A DNA stretch of 41,340 nucleotides from Acidimicrobiaceae bacterium. GTDB lineage: Bacteria > Actinomycetota > Acidimicrobiia > Acidimicrobiales > RAAP-2. The stretch is from contig PKZN01000084.1 in the NCBI GenBank assembly GCA_003133075.1, positions 36,827 through 78,166 of the forward strand, given 5' to 3'. The notes beneath the pieces were generated by a model. That model did no database searches. It was not told where the DNA came from and was given only the letters and a program-made list of their open reading frames with translations. Below, piece after piece: positions 32,249 through 41,152 of the stretch. A program made the translations under genes and the position numbers. The first letter of the stretch is position 1; every line of letters starts with the position of its first letter.

Positions 32249-34942
32249 ATGAGCGTATTTCAGAAGATTTTGAAGGCCGGCGAGGGCAAGCGCGTGCGAG
32301 AGCTCGCGGGGCTGGTTGGGCCCATCAACGACCTCGCCGAGGAGACGGCCGCCCTGAGCGACGTCGAACTGCGCGCCAAGACTGACGAGTTCCGCGCACG
32401 CATCGCCGAGGGCGAGACCCTCGATGACCTCTTGATTGAAGCCTTCGCGGTGGTGCGCGAGGCCGCCACCCGCGTGCTGGGTCAACGCCACTACGACGTC
32501 CAGCTGATGGGCGGGATGGCCCTGCACTTTGGCTGGATCGCCGAAATGAAGACCGGTGAGGGCAAGACGCTCGTTTCGACACTCCCGGTGTACTTAAACG
32601 CCCTGGGTGGCCAGGGTGTGCACGTGGTGACCGTGAACGACTACCTCGCCACCCGTGACGCGAACTGGATGGGCGAATTGCACCGCTTCTTGGGGATTAG
32701 CGTCGGTCGGGTCGGTCCGGACTTACAGGAGTTCGAGGACAAGCGCGCCGCCTACGCCGCGGACGTGACCTACGGCACGAACACCGAATTTGGCTTCGAC
32801 TACCTGCGTGACAACATGGCACGCCGTGCCGAGCACATGGTCCAGCGCGGCCACCACTTCGCCATTGTCGACGAGGTCGACTCAATCCTCATCGACGAAG
32901 CCCGCACCCCGCTGATCATCTCGGGCCCGGCGTCGGACGTGACCAAGCTCTACTACCAGTTCGCCTCCATTGCGCGCTCGCTCACCCGCGACGTCGACTA
33001 CGAGGTCGACGAGGAGAAGAAAACGGTCGTACCCACCGAGTCCGGTATCGAAAAGGTCGAACGTCAGCTCGGGGTCACCAACCTCTACGACGCCGTGGCG
33101 ACGAACTACGTCCATCAACTCGGTCAGGCGCTGCGCGCCAAGGAGCTGTTCCATCGTGACAAGGACTACCTCGTTGACGCCGGCGAGGTGAAGATCGTTG
33201 ATGAGTTCACCGGTCGCACCCTCGAGGGACGCCGTTGGAGCGAGGGCTTGCATCAGGCCGTTGAGGCCAAAGAACGCGTGCGGATCCAAGAAGAGAACCA
33301 CACGTGGGCGACGGTGACCCTGCAGAACTACTTCCGTCTCTACGAGAAGCTCTCGGGCATGACCGGCACCGCCGAGACCGAGGCGGCCGAGTTCGGCAAC
33401 ACCTACGGCCTCTCGGTCGTGCCCATCCCGACGAACAAACCAGCGATCCGCCTGGACCAACCGGACCTCATCTTTAAGACCGAGGCCGCGAAGTTCGCCG
33501 CCATCGTCGAGGACGTGCGCGAGCGCACCGATCTGGGCCAACCGATCCTGCTCGGCACGGCGTCGGTCGAGAAGTCGGAACTACTCTCGCGCGAACTCTC
33601 CAAAGCCGGCATTGCCCACGAGGTCTTGAACGCCAAGCAGCACTTCCGCGAGGCGGAGATCGTGGCCCAGGCCGGGCGCAAGGGTGCCGTCACCGTGGCG
33701 ACCAACATGGCGGGCCGAGGCGTTGACGTCATCCTTGGCGGTAACTTCGAAGGGCTCGCGCACCGCGAGGTCCTCGCCGAGGGTATCGCGGCAAACTCCG
33801 AGGAGTTCGCGCCGGCCTATGAGAAGGCGCTCGCGAAGTGGAAGCCGGTGACCCAGGCCGACGGCGACCAGGTTCGCGCACTCGGCGGGCTCTACGTCTT
33901 GGGTACCGAGCGACACGACTCTCGACGCATCGACAACCAGCTGCGCGGCCGTTCGGGGCGCCAAGGTGACCCCGGTGAAAGCCGCTTCTATCTCTCGCTC
34001 GAGGACGAGTTGTTACGCATTTTCGCGACCGGCGCAGTCTCGTGGGTTATGGACCGAACCATGCCCGAGGACGAGGCGATCGAGGCGAAGATGGTCTCGC
34101 GCGCTATTGAACGCGCCCAGAACACCGTCGAGGCTCGTAACGCCGAGATCCGCAAGGACGTGCTCAAGTACGACGAGGTCATGAACGAGCAGCGCAAGGT
34201 GATCTACAAGCGTCGCCAACAGGTGATTGACGGCGAGGACATCCACGACGCCACCATCGAGCTCATCGAAGAACGACTCACCGAGGTCGTCGATCAACAA
34301 CTCGGCGGCGTGTTCGCCGAAGAGTGGGACCTCAACACGCTGGTCCTAGAGCTCCAGGCGCACTATCCGACCACGCAGAGCGTCGAAAGTCTGAAGCCCT
34401 ACGACGACGTCGATGACGTCGTGGCCCTCGTGGTGGACGAAGCGGTAGCTCTCTACGAGAAGAAGTCCGAGGATCTCCCCGGTGGGCTCGACACCGCGAA
34501 GGATATCGAGCGCGACGTGATGCTTCAGATCCTCGATCAACGATGGCGCGACCACCTCTCGGAGATGGACTACTTGCGAGACGGCATTCACCTGCGTCAA
34601 GTCGCCCAACAAGACCCCCTCACGGCGTGGCAAAAAGAGGGCTACTTGATGTTCGAACACCTGCTCGAGGCGGTGGACGACGACTACGTGCGCTACATCA
34701 CCCACGTCGAAGCCACCGCACCGGTGCTCGCGAGTGAAGACGACGAGGGGCTCGAAGGAGCACTCACCAACGTCGACCAGGTCGCGCCCGGCGCGACGGA
34801 GTTACCCGCGCACGTGGCGCCGGCGGCGGGGATCGCCACCGCCTCTTCCAAGCCCGCGCCCGCGCGCGAGAAGCTCGGTCGAAACGACCCCTGCTGGTGT
34901 GGCTCCAAGCGTAAATTCAAGCAGTGCCATGGCCGACCCTAA
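32249..34942 (+). CDS. secA: Preprotein translocase ATPase SecA
   Basis: Motor that pushes unfolded preproteins through SecYEG; 897 aa. It begins MSVFQKILKAGEGKRVREL. The Walker A stretch MKTGEGKTLVS is near 100-110, Walker B IVDEVDSILIDEARTPLI, and later VATNMAGRGVDVILGG, GRSGRQGDPGESRFYLSLED and the scaffold and wing domains. The extreme C-terminus is a SEC-C zinc module (C882, C884, C893, H894; CWCGSKRKFKQCHGR), normally for SecB or lipid binding. The ATG at 32249 matches family N-termini better than GTG 32237, which lies inside the -10 region. It overlaps prfB by 14 bases. Confidence 0.97.
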   Translation: MSVFQKILKAGEGKRVRELAGLVGPINDLAEETAALSDVELRAKTDEFRARIAEGETLDDLLIEAFAVVREAATRVLGQRHYDVQLMGGMALHFGWIAEMKTGEGKTLVSTLPVYLNALGGQGVHVVTVNDYLATRDANWMGELHRFLGISVGRVGPDLQEFEDKRAAYAADVTYGTNTEFGFDYLRDNMARRAEHMVQRGHHFAIVDEVDSILIDEARTPLIISGPASDVTKLYYQFASIARSLTRDVDYEVDEEKKTVVPTESGIEKVERQLGVTNLYDAVATNYVHQLGQALRAKELFHRDKDYLVDAGEVKIVDEFTGRTLEGRRWSEGLHQAVEAKERVRIQEENHTWATVTLQNYFRLYEKLSGMTGTAETEAAEFGNTYGLSVVPIPTNKPAIRLDQPDLIFKTEAAKFAAIVEDVRERTDLGQPILLGTASVEKSELLSRELSKAGIAHEVLNAKQHFREAEIVAQAGRKGAVTVATNMAGRGVDVILGGNFEGLAHREVLAEGIAANSEEFAPAYEKALAKWKPVTQADGDQVRALGGLYVLGTERHDSRRIDNQLRGRSGRQGDPGESRFYLSLEDELLRIFATGAVSWVMDRTMPEDEAIEAKMVSRAIERAQNTVEARNAEIRKDVLKYDEVMNEQRKVIYKRRQQVIDGEDIHDATIELIEERLTEVVDQQLGGVFAEEWDLNTLVLELQAHYPTTQSVESLKPYDDVDDVVALVVDEAVALYEKKSEDLPGGLDTAKDIERDVMLQILDQRWRDHLSEMDYLRDGIHLRQVAQQDPLTAWQKEGYLMFEHLLEAVDDDYVRYITHVEATAPVLASEDDEGLEGALTNVDQVAPGATELPAHVAPAAGIATASSKPAPAREKLGRNDPCWCGSKRKFKQCHGRP

Positions 34943-36074
34943 AGCGGAAAACGCCCTTCGCCTCGCCCTCGCCTCGATCGAAGAGCTCGAGGCTCGCTGG
35001 GTGGCGGCGCGTGACTACCTCAAAATCGACGCCAGCCGCGCTCGCCACGCGCTCTTGAGCGATCTCGCGGCCGACCCCAACCTCTGGGACGATCAGGACC
35101 ACGCGCGAGAGGTCACGACCGAACTCGGCCGGCTCAACAACGACCTCGAGTCCTTTGACGCGCTTCGTCGTGCGCTTGACGACGCGGTAGTGCTCGCGGA
35201 GTTCGCGGCTGAATCACTCGGCGCCGGTGAGGTCGACCAGTCGACCTTCGCCGAACTCGCCAGTGCGGTCGAGGACCTCGGTCACGCCATTGCCGCCCTC
35301 GAGACCCAGAGCCTCTTCAGCGGCCAGTACGACGAGAACGACGCGATCGTCGAACTCCACGCGGGCGCGGGGGGCACCGACGCGCAGGACTGGACCGAGA
35401 TGCTGCTGCGTATGTACTCACGCTGGGCGGAGCGTCGCGGCTTCGCGGTGGAGGTCGACGAAGCCACCGAGGGTCAAGAGGCCGGTCTGCTCTCTTCGAC
35501 CTTCATCGTCAAGGGTCGCTTCGCTTACGGGTGGCTCTCGGTCGAGCGCGGGGTGCACCGACTGGTGCGTATCAGTCCTTTCGACTCCCAGGCGCGTCGC
35601 CAAACCAGCTTCGCCAGCCTCGAGGTCACGCCGTTGCTCGAGGACAGTGCGGGCGAAGTGGAGATCGACGAGAAGGAACTTCGCGTCGACACGTACCGAT
35701 CCTCGGGCGCCGGTGGTCAACACGTGAACAAGACCGACTCAGCCATACGTATCACGCACCTACCGAGCGGCATCGTCGTGAGCTGTCAGAATGAACGCTC
35801 CCAACATCAAAATCGTGCTCGAGCGATGCAGATCCTCGAAGCGAAACTCGCCGAGCGCGCCCGGGCCCAGCGTCGAGCCGAGATGGACGCGTTGAGTGGT
35901 CAGCGCAGCGACAACGCCTGGGGATCGCAGATTCGTAGTTACGTCCAAGCGCCCTACCAACTTGTCAAGGACCACCGCAGTGACTTTGAGACCGGCAACG
36001 TCGAAGCGGTGCTCGACGGCGACCTCGATGGATTCATGGAAGCCGAGCTCCGACGTCAGCGTTCGGCATCATAA
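34929..36074 (+). CDS. prfB: Peptide chain release factor 2
   Basis: Releases peptides at UGA and UAA stops; 381 aa. The stop-reading tripeptide is SPF at 216-218 (RISPFDSQARRQTSF), which identifies RF2, and the hydrolysis motif is GGQ at 262-264 (SSGAGGQHVNKTDSA). The reading frame is continuous: the programmed +1 frameshift with an early TGA that regulates prfB in many bacteria is absent near codons 20-35. It starts inside the end of secA, so translation is coupled. ftsE follows after a 125-base gap with its own promoter. Confidence 0.96.
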   Translation: MADPKAENALRLALASIEELEARWVAARDYLKIDASRARHALLSDLAADPNLWDDQDHAREVTTELGRLNNDLESFDALRRALDDAVVLAEFAAESLGAGEVDQSTFAELASAVEDLGHAIAALETQSLFSGQYDENDAIVELHAGAGGTDAQDWTEMLLRMYSRWAERRGFAVEVDEATEGQEAGLLSSTFIVKGRFAYGWLSVERGVHRLVRISPFDSQARRQTSFASLEVTPLLEDSAGEVEIDEKELRVDTYRSSGAGGQHVNKTDSAIRITHLPSGIVVSCQNERSQHQNRARAMQILEAKLAERARAQRRAEMDALSGQRSDNAWGSQIRSYVQAPYQLVKDHRSDFETGNVEAVLDGDLDGFMEAELRRQRSAS

Positions 36075-36134
36075 AAATTCGCCGAGTCAGCAATCGCAGG
36101 ACTTTGATGGACCGAATGCGCGAGACGCTCAAAC

Positions 36135-36140
36135 TAGAAT
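36135..36140 (+). promoter_or_regulatory. Likely -10 box of ftsEX
   Basis: TAGAAT in an AT-rich stretch of the prfB-ftsE gap. It gives a leader of about 50 bases that carries a GAGGGGGTGATGAG ribosome site before the ftsE TTG. Confidence 0.4.
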
Positions 36141-36199
36141 AAATGCGTCACTGTGCCCGAAATCTGCACAACCACTGAGCAACCCGAGGGGGTGATGAG

Positions 36200-36898
36200 T
36201 TGATTCGTTTCGAGAACGTATCAAAGACGTACAAGAACGGAACGCCCGCGCTCATCGACATCTCCCTCGACATCGACAAGGGTGAATTCGTCTTTTTAGT
36301 CGGTGCGTCAGGTTCGGGCAAGACCACCTTCTTGCGACTCCTCCTGCGCGAAGAGCACCCTGACAAGGGGCGCATTCTCGAGGCGGGACGCGACATCGGC
36401 GAACTGCCCAAGTGGCGCGTGCCCTACCTTCGTCGCAACATCGGCTGCGTCTTCCAGGACTTTCGGCTCCTCCCCAATAAGACGGTCTTTGAGAACGTGG
36501 CCTTCGCGCTCGAGGTCATTGGCCGTCCCCGCGCCACCGTCGATTCACAGGTTCCCCAGATCTTGGAACTGGTGGGACTGAGTGATAAGTCGAAGAACCT
36601 GCCGCACGAACTCAGCGGCGGTGAACAACAGCGCGTCGCCGTGGCGCGCGCGTTCGTGAACCGCCCGCTGATTCTCCTCGCGGACGAACCAACTGGCAAC
36701 CTCGACCCGTCGAACTCCGAATCGATCATGGCGCTGCTCGAGCGGATCAATCGCACGGGAACCACGGTCGTGATGGCGACGCACGACAAGGCGCTGGTTG
36801 ACCGGATGCGACGACGCGTGGTCGAGTTGGACCGCGGTGAGATGATCCGCGACCAAGTCCGCGGGGTCTACGGCATCGACGAGGGGATTGCCATCTAA
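36200..36898 (+). CDS. ftsE: Cell-division ATP-binding protein FtsE
   Basis: ABC ATPase of the FtsEX complex that activates septal peptidoglycan hydrolases; 232 aa. Walker A is GASGSGKTT, the signature LSGGEQQR and Walker B ILLADEPTGNLDP. The opening MIRFENVSKTYKNGTPAL is typical. The start is TTG with an extended GAGGGGGTGATGAG ribosome site. The stop overlaps the ftsX ATG (TAATG), so the two are co-translated. The secA-prfB-ftsE-ftsX order is a conserved actinobacterial neighbourhood. Confidence 0.96.
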   Translation: MIRFENVSKTYKNGTPALIDISLDIDKGEFVFLVGASGSGKTTFLRLLLREEHPDKGRILEAGRDIGELPKWRVPYLRRNIGCVFQDFRLLPNKTVFENVAFALEVIGRPRATVDSQVPQILELVGLSDKSKNLPHELSGGEQQRVAVARAFVNRPLILLADEPTGNLDPSNSESIMALLERINRTGTTVVMATHDKALVDRMRRRVVELDRGEMIRDQVRGVYGIDEGIAI

Positions 36899-37752
36899 TG
36901 CGCGTCTACTTCCGTTACGCCTTGAAAGAGACCTTCTCCAACCTCTGGCGCAATCGGATGATGACGATTGCGGCAATTCTCTGCGTGGCGGTGTCCCTCG
37001 CCCTCGTGGGTTCGGCACTCTTGCTCAAGCAAAGTGCGGCGCAGGCCTCGGTGCTCTGGCAACAGGGCACGCGCGTCACCGTCTGGATGGAGCCGACTGC
37101 CTCGACGACGGAAATAGACGGCGTGCGGACCCAACTGGCTGATTTGCCCATTGTCAAGAGTTGCGACTACTTCAGTCAGACCCAGGACTACAACGAAGCG
37201 AAGAAGCTCCTGCCCCCCAACGAGTGGGCGGTGCTGACCGTCTCGGCAATGCCCTCGTCCTTCCGCTGCGTCCCGACCGTTCCTTCGGACGCGTTCCTGG
37301 TCCAAAACACCTTCTCCGGCCAGCCCGGCATCTACCAGGTGACCACGCCGGGCTCTCAGATTCGTGAGATGAACAAGGTGATCAGAATCCTCCAGATCGT
37401 CTTTCTCGCGCTGGCCGCGGTGTTGCTGCTCTCGGCGTCGGTCTTGATCTTGAACACCATCCGCATGGCGATCTTCTCGCGTCGCCGAGAGGTGTCGGTG
37501 ATGAAGCTCGTCGGCGCTACCAACTGGTTTATCCGGATTCCCTATATCTCCGAGGGCTTCGTGCAGGGACTCTTAGGTTCGCTGGTTGCGATCGTGGCGG
37601 TGACCGCGTTGCACACGTGGTACCCACTACCGAACGAATTTCACCTCGACACCGCGGCGCTCATTGGCACCAATATCGTCGTGCTGGTCGTGGGAATCGT
37701 GATCGGCTCGGTCGGTTCGGCGATCGCGATCCGGCGCTTCCTCGACGTCTAG
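36898..37752 (+). CDS. ftsX: Cell-division protein FtsX
   Basis: Membrane partner of FtsE, 284 aa. Four helices: one near 22-42 (MMTIAAILCVAVSLALVGSA), then a large extracellular domain (about 45-155) that contacts hydrolase regulators, then three C-terminal helices (IVFLALAAVLLLSASVLIL; GFVQGLLGSLVAIVAV; IVVLVVGIVIGSVGSAIAI). The coupling motif RRREVSVMKLVGATNWFIR is present. The gene ends sharing CTAG with the convergent msrB. The usual downstream smpB is not here, so the conserved cluster is interrupted. Confidence 0.95.
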   Translation: MRVYFRYALKETFSNLWRNRMMTIAAILCVAVSLALVGSALLLKQSAAQASVLWQQGTRVTVWMEPTASTTEIDGVRTQLADLPIVKSCDYFSQTQDYNEAKKLLPPNEWAVLTVSAMPSSFRCVPTVPSDAFLVQNTFSGQPGIYQVTTPGSQIREMNKVIRILQIVFLALAAVLLLSASVLILNTIRMAIFSRRREVSVMKLVGATNWFIRIPYISEGFVQGLLGSLVAIVAVTALHTWYPLPNEFHLDTAALIGTNIVVLVVGIVIGSVGSAIAIRRFLDV

Positions 37753-38147
37753 TCCGCGCTCTTGTCGAAGTCGATGGCGAGTGAGTTCACACAGTAGCGA
37801 AGCCCGGTCGCGGTGGGCCCGTCGTTAAAGACGTGACCGAGGTGACCACCGCAGCGTGAACAGAGGATCTCGGTACGGCGTCGAAAGAGCGATCGGTCCT
37901 CGCGTTCGATGACCGTACCTTCTATGCAGTCGTCGAAGCTCGGCCACCCACAGCCCGAGTCGAACTTCTGGGCGGTCGTGAAGAGTAGCTGACCGCACCC
38001 GCCGCAGCGAAAGTCACCCTCGTCGTCGACGTGCAGCAACGAACCCGAAAACGGCGCCTCGGTCGCCGCCTTACGCAGAACGGCGAAACGGTCGGGCGAG
38101 AGTTCGGACTTCCACTCCCGCTCGGTCTTCTCGACGTCGTAGGCCAC
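37749..38147 (-). CDS. msrB: Peptide methionine (R)-S-oxide reductase MsrB
   Basis: Repairs the R form of methionine sulfoxide in proteins; 132 aa. Two CxxC zinc pairs (RCGGCG and CSRCGGHLGH), the substrate pocket SGCGWPSF and the catalytic cysteine in LRYCVNSLAI are all present. No MsrA domain is fused. The GTG overlaps the dxs stop by one base (TAGTG), so it is translated from the dxs message. The stop overlaps ftsX. Confidence 0.95.
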   Translation of the reverse strand: MAYDVEKTEREWKSELSPDRFAVLRKAATEAPFSGSLLHVDDEGDFRCGGCGQLLFTTAQKFDSGCGWPSFDDCIEGTVIEREDRSLFRRRTEILCSRCGGHLGHVFNDGPTATGLRYCVNSLAIDFDKSAD

Positions 38148-40069
38148 TAGTAGAAGTTTGGTCGTGGCGCTTCGGTGACGACCTGGGGGCGTTCGGGTTC
38201 GTTGGCGAGCAGTCGGGCGAACGAGCCCGCCAGCCCTTCGGGATCGAGACCCAACTCCGCCAGGAGTTCGTCGGGCTTGTGCTGCTCGAGGTAGGCGCGC
38301 GGCACGCCCAGGATGCGGGTGGTGGGGAAGGGCTGGCCGAGTTCTTGGGCGCGAGAGCGCACCGCGGACACCATCAACGTGCCCGCCCCGCCGTGGCGCG
38401 TACCGTCTTCGACGGTGATGATGCGTGAGTGGGCGAGCGCGTCGTCGATCATCTGGGGGTCCGGTGGGAGAACCCGCACGTCGTAGAGGGTGACGCGTTG
38501 CGCGTCCTCTCCGAGTAGCTCGAGCGCGCGATAGGACGATGAGGCCATCTTGCCGAACGCCAACACGCAGAGTGAGCCGTCTCCTCGAAGGACCTCGCGA
38601 GCGCGAAGGCCCTCACCGACTTTTCCGTCGAAGGGTCGTGGATCGGTCTTGGGGTAGCGGATGGCCGTGGGCGTGGTCATCGACAGCGCCGTCTCGAGCA
38701 TGACGGGCACTTCTTCGGCGATCGCGGGCGCGAAAATCGTCATGTTAGGGATCGCCAAGCACAGCGCGATGTCGAGCAGTCCATGGTGGCTGGGGCCGTC
38801 GTCGCCCGTGATGCCGGCGCTCTTAAAGACGAAGACCACCGGCAAGTTCAACAGTCCGACGTCGAGGTTCGCCTGGTCGAAGGCGCGTGAGAAGAAGGTC
38901 GAATAGACCGCGACGATCGGCTTGAGGCCCCCCATGGCCATGCCCGCCGCAGCCGTGACCGCGTGTTGCTCGGCGATACCCACGTCGAAGAAGCGAGTCG
39001 GGAACTTGGTCTGGAAGTCGAGGAGTCCCGTTGGTCCGGCCATCGCCGCGGTGATGGCGACGATTCGCTCGTCGCGGTCGGCCGCTTTGATCAGGGCGTC
39101 GGAGAACGCTTCGGTGAACGTGGTGACGCTGGGGTTGGCCTCGTTGGCGGCCGGCAACTTGTAGTCGTGCATCTTGAGGTCGTCGCTCATCGCCGGCTCG
39201 TAGCCGCGACCCTTCTGGGTCAAGGTGTGCACGACGATGGGTCCGTCCCACTCGGCGGCGTTCTTGATGGCGCTCTCGAGCGCCTCAATGTTGTGACCGT
39301 CGATGGGTCCGACGTAGCGCACCCCGAGGTTCTCGAAGAACGCGTGCGGTGTGACGATCTCGCGCGCCACCGAAGTGACGCCGTGGATCCCGAGGTAGGC
39401 GGCCTGGCCGACGCGCGGGAGACGCGGGACCCAGCGTCGCACGCGCTCGCGCATCGTGACGTAGGTCTTGTTGAGTCGAAGTGAGGTGAGCGACTCGGAG
39501 AGTTTGGAGATGGTGGGCGCGTAGCTACGGCCGTTGTCGTTAAGGACGATCACCACTCGCTGGTTGGAGTGGCCGAGGTTGTTGAGCGCCTCGAAGGCCA
39601 TGCCGCCGGTCAGCGACCCGTCGCCGACGACCGCGACCACGTGACGCTTGCCGCCGTGTCCGATGAGTTCGTTTCGCTGTTCGAGCGCCACCGACAAGCC
39701 GTGGGCGTAAGAGAGGGCGGTCGAGGCGTGGCTGGACTCGATCCAGTCGTGTTGGCTCTCGGAGCGGCTGGGGTATCCCGACAGGCCGCCTCGTTGCCGC
39801 AGGTTCTTAAAGCCGTACCGGCGACCCGTCAAGAGCTTGTGCACGTAGGCCTGGTGACCGGTGTCCCAGAGCAGGATGTCCTTCGGGGATTCGAACACCC
39901 GGTGCAACGCGATGGTGAGTTCGACCACGCCCAAGTTCGACCCGAGGTGTCCGCCGGTCTTCTTGACGTTGGCGATGATGAACTGGCGAATCTCTTGGCT
40001 GAGTTGGTCGAGTTGCTTATACGAAAGCGCCTGCAGATCGGCGGGGGTCTCGATCGACGGCAGGATCAC
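38147..40069 (-). CDS. dxs: 1-deoxy-D-xylulose-5-phosphate synthase
   Basis: TPP-dependent first enzyme of the MEP isoprenoid pathway; condenses pyruvate with glyceraldehyde-3-phosphate. 640 aa from the chosen start. The TPP motif GDGSLTGGMAFEALNN, the HQAYVHKLLTGR region, the catalytic segment DVGIAEQHAVTAAAGMA and GDDGPSHHGLLDIA are intact. A GTG at 40111 would give 14 more residues, but GTG 40069 has TAGGCT seven bases upstream and starts VILPSIETPADLQAL, the usual Dxs N-terminus. msrB follows by a one-base overlap. Confidence 0.95.
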   Translation of the reverse strand: MILPSIETPADLQALSYKQLDQLSQEIRQFIIANVKKTGGHLGSNLGVVELTIALHRVFESPKDILLWDTGHQAYVHKLLTGRRYGFKNLRQRGGLSGYPSRSESQHDWIESSHASTALSYAHGLSVALEQRNELIGHGGKRHVVAVVGDGSLTGGMAFEALNNLGHSNQRVVIVLNDNGRSYAPTISKLSESLTSLRLNKTYVTMRERVRRWVPRLPRVGQAAYLGIHGVTSVAREIVTPHAFFENLGVRYVGPIDGHNIEALESAIKNAAEWDGPIVVHTLTQKGRGYEPAMSDDLKMHDYKLPAANEANPSVTTFTEAFSDALIKAADRDERIVAITAAMAGPTGLLDFQTKFPTRFFDVGIAEQHAVTAAAGMAMGGLKPIVAVYSTFFSRAFDQANLDVGLLNLPVVFVFKSAGITGDDGPSHHGLLDIALCLAIPNMTIFAPAIAEEVPVMLETALSMTTPTAIRYPKTDPRPFDGKVGEGLRAREVLRGDGSLCVLAFGKMASSSYRALELLGEDAQRVTLYDVRVLPPDPQMIDDALAHSRIITVEDGTRHGGAGTLMVSAVRSRAQELGQPFPTTRILGVPRAYLEQHKPDELLAELGLDPEGLAGSFARLLANEPERPQVVTEAPRPNFY

Positions 40070-40076
40070 GGAGTCC

Positions 40077-40082
40077 AGCCTA
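40077..40082 (-). promoter_or_regulatory. -10 box of dxs, decides its start
   Basis: TAGGCT on the minus strand, seven bases before GTG 40069. Confidence 0.45.
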
Positions 40083-40145
40083 GTGTTGGCCTCGCTGCGT
40101 GATCGGGCCACGAACTGGACTCGTTAGGTCGGTTGACGAGGACCG

Positions 40146-40505
40146 TTAGTCGGTACTGGTGGATGCGCTGGACGCCGTCGACGCGGTGTTCGGAGTTGTC
40201 GTCGAGGGCGCCGCGGGGGTCTTGGGAGTGCTGGATCCGGCGCCGTCACTAGAAGCAGCGCCGTCACTCGATGAGGTGCTGTCACTCGATGACGCGGTCG
40301 ACTCACTCTTGGCGCTGCTGGCGCTCGATCCCCTCGAGTCGTTCTTATAGAACCCACTGCCCTTAAAGACGATGCCCACCGCCGAAAAGACCTTGCGGAG
40401 TTCGCCGCCGCAGAGCGGGCAGGTCGTGAGGGAGGGGTCGGTGAATTTCTGTACCGCCTCTACGCGCTCGTGGCACGACGTGCACTGGTATTCGTAGGTA
40501 GGCAT
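40146..40505 (-). CDS. FmdB-family zinc-ribbon protein with Ser/Thr-rich tail
   Basis: A 119-aa protein. The N-terminal zinc ribbon MPTYEYQCTSCHERVE and TCPLCGGELRKVFSAVG (C8, C11, C29, C32) is the FmdB/CxxC regulatory-protein domain, followed by GIVFKGSGFYKND. Residues from about 60 on are almost only Ser, Thr, Ala, Asp, Gly and Pro, a low-complexity disordered tail common in actinobacterial members. The function is unclear; the founding member is linked to amidase expression. The ATG has GGAG seven bases upstream, so the upstream in-frame extension is discarded. Divergent from moaC. Confidence 0.88.
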   Translation of the reverse strand: MPTYEYQCTSCHERVEAVQKFTDPSLTTCPLCGGELRKVFSAVGIVFKGSGFYKNDSRGSSASSAKSESTASSSDSTSSSDGAASSDGAGSSTPKTPAAPSTTTPNTASTASSASTSTD

Positions 40506-40573
40506 TAACAACTCCGGACGGCAAACGTAACGCGTGCATTCTACCGGGCAGGGGCTTCCACTCATTCGTGGCG

Positions 40574-40579
40574 TAGCAT
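40574..40579 (+). promoter_or_regulatory. -10 box of moaC, leaderless type
   Basis: TAGCAT, six bases, then the GTG of moaC. Confidence 0.5.
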
Positions 40580-40585
40580 GACTCG

Positions 40586-41080
40586 GTGGACGATTTCCAC
40601 CAACTACGACGCGGAGGCCCCGCCGGCGCGGCCTTTCCTCGTGAGGTGGGTCCGAGCGAAGTCAGTGCGCGACGGGCGCTGGCACGCTGTCGCGTGACGA
40701 TGCTGGCCTCTACAACCGCTGCGGTGGCCGCGAACACCTTTAACAAGGGCGACGTCTTGGCGACGGCGCGCGTGGCGGGCATCCAGGCGGCCAAACGCGC
40801 CTCGGAGCTCCTGCCGATGGCGCATCCCGTGCTGGTCGGTAACGTCTACCTGAACTTCACCATCGCCGACGCCCACATCGACGTCGAGGCCGAGGTGGAC
40901 ACTATCGACCGAACGGGCGTCGAGATGGAAGCACTGACCGCAGTGACCGTCGCGGCGCTCACGATCTACGACATGTGCAAATCGAGTGACCGTACAATGA
41001 CCATCGAGCGCGTGGCGCTGTGGGAGAAGTCCGGGGGGCGTTCGGGCACCTGGCGTCGCGAAGAGTCGTCCCAAGAGTAA
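40586..41080 (+). CDS. moaC: Cyclic pyranopterin monophosphate synthase MoaC
   Basis: Second step of molybdenum-cofactor synthesis after MoaA; 164 aa. Conserved blocks are FNKGDVLATARVAGIQAAKR (catalytic Lys), LLPMAHPV (usually LIPLCHPL; His kept, Cys replaced by Ala) and GVEMEALTAVTVAALTIYDM followed by CKSSDR (second catalytic Lys). The N-terminal 25 residues (HQLRRGGPAGAAFPREVG) are longer and unlike typical MoaC. No other moa gene is next to it. A strong hairpin follows the stop. Confidence 0.93.
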   Translation: MDDFHQLRRGGPAGAAFPREVGPSEVSARRALARCRVTMLASTTAAVAANTFNKGDVLATARVAGIQAAKRASELLPMAHPVLVGNVYLNFTIADAHIDVEAEVDTIDRTGVEMEALTAVTVAALTIYDMCKSSDRTMTIERVALWEKSGGRSGTWRREESSQE

Positions 41081-41083
41081 GTG

Positions 41084-41109
41084 GGGCGATCGACACTTCG
41101 TGTCCGCCC
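41084..41109 (+). terminator. Hairpin terminator after moaC
   Basis: GGGCG/CGCCC and GACAC/GTGTC stack into a 10-bp stem with a three-base bulge (ATC) and a TTC loop, beginning three bases after the moaC stop. No T-run. Confidence 0.55.
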
Positions 41110-41120
41110 GCCCGGCCCGC

Positions 41121-41126
41121 TACCCT
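41121..41126 (+). promoter_or_regulatory. Possible -10 box of the right-edge regulator
   Basis: TACCCT, giving a leader of about 20 bases with GGGAG five bases before the ATG at 41153. Confidence 0.3.
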
Positions 41127-41152
41127 CGATGTCAAGTGAGAACGGGAGATAC

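Noticed and set aside
34929..35040. Programmed +1 frameshift expected in prfB
   Set aside because: The N-terminal region is one continuous frame with no early TGA, so the autoregulatory site is absent.
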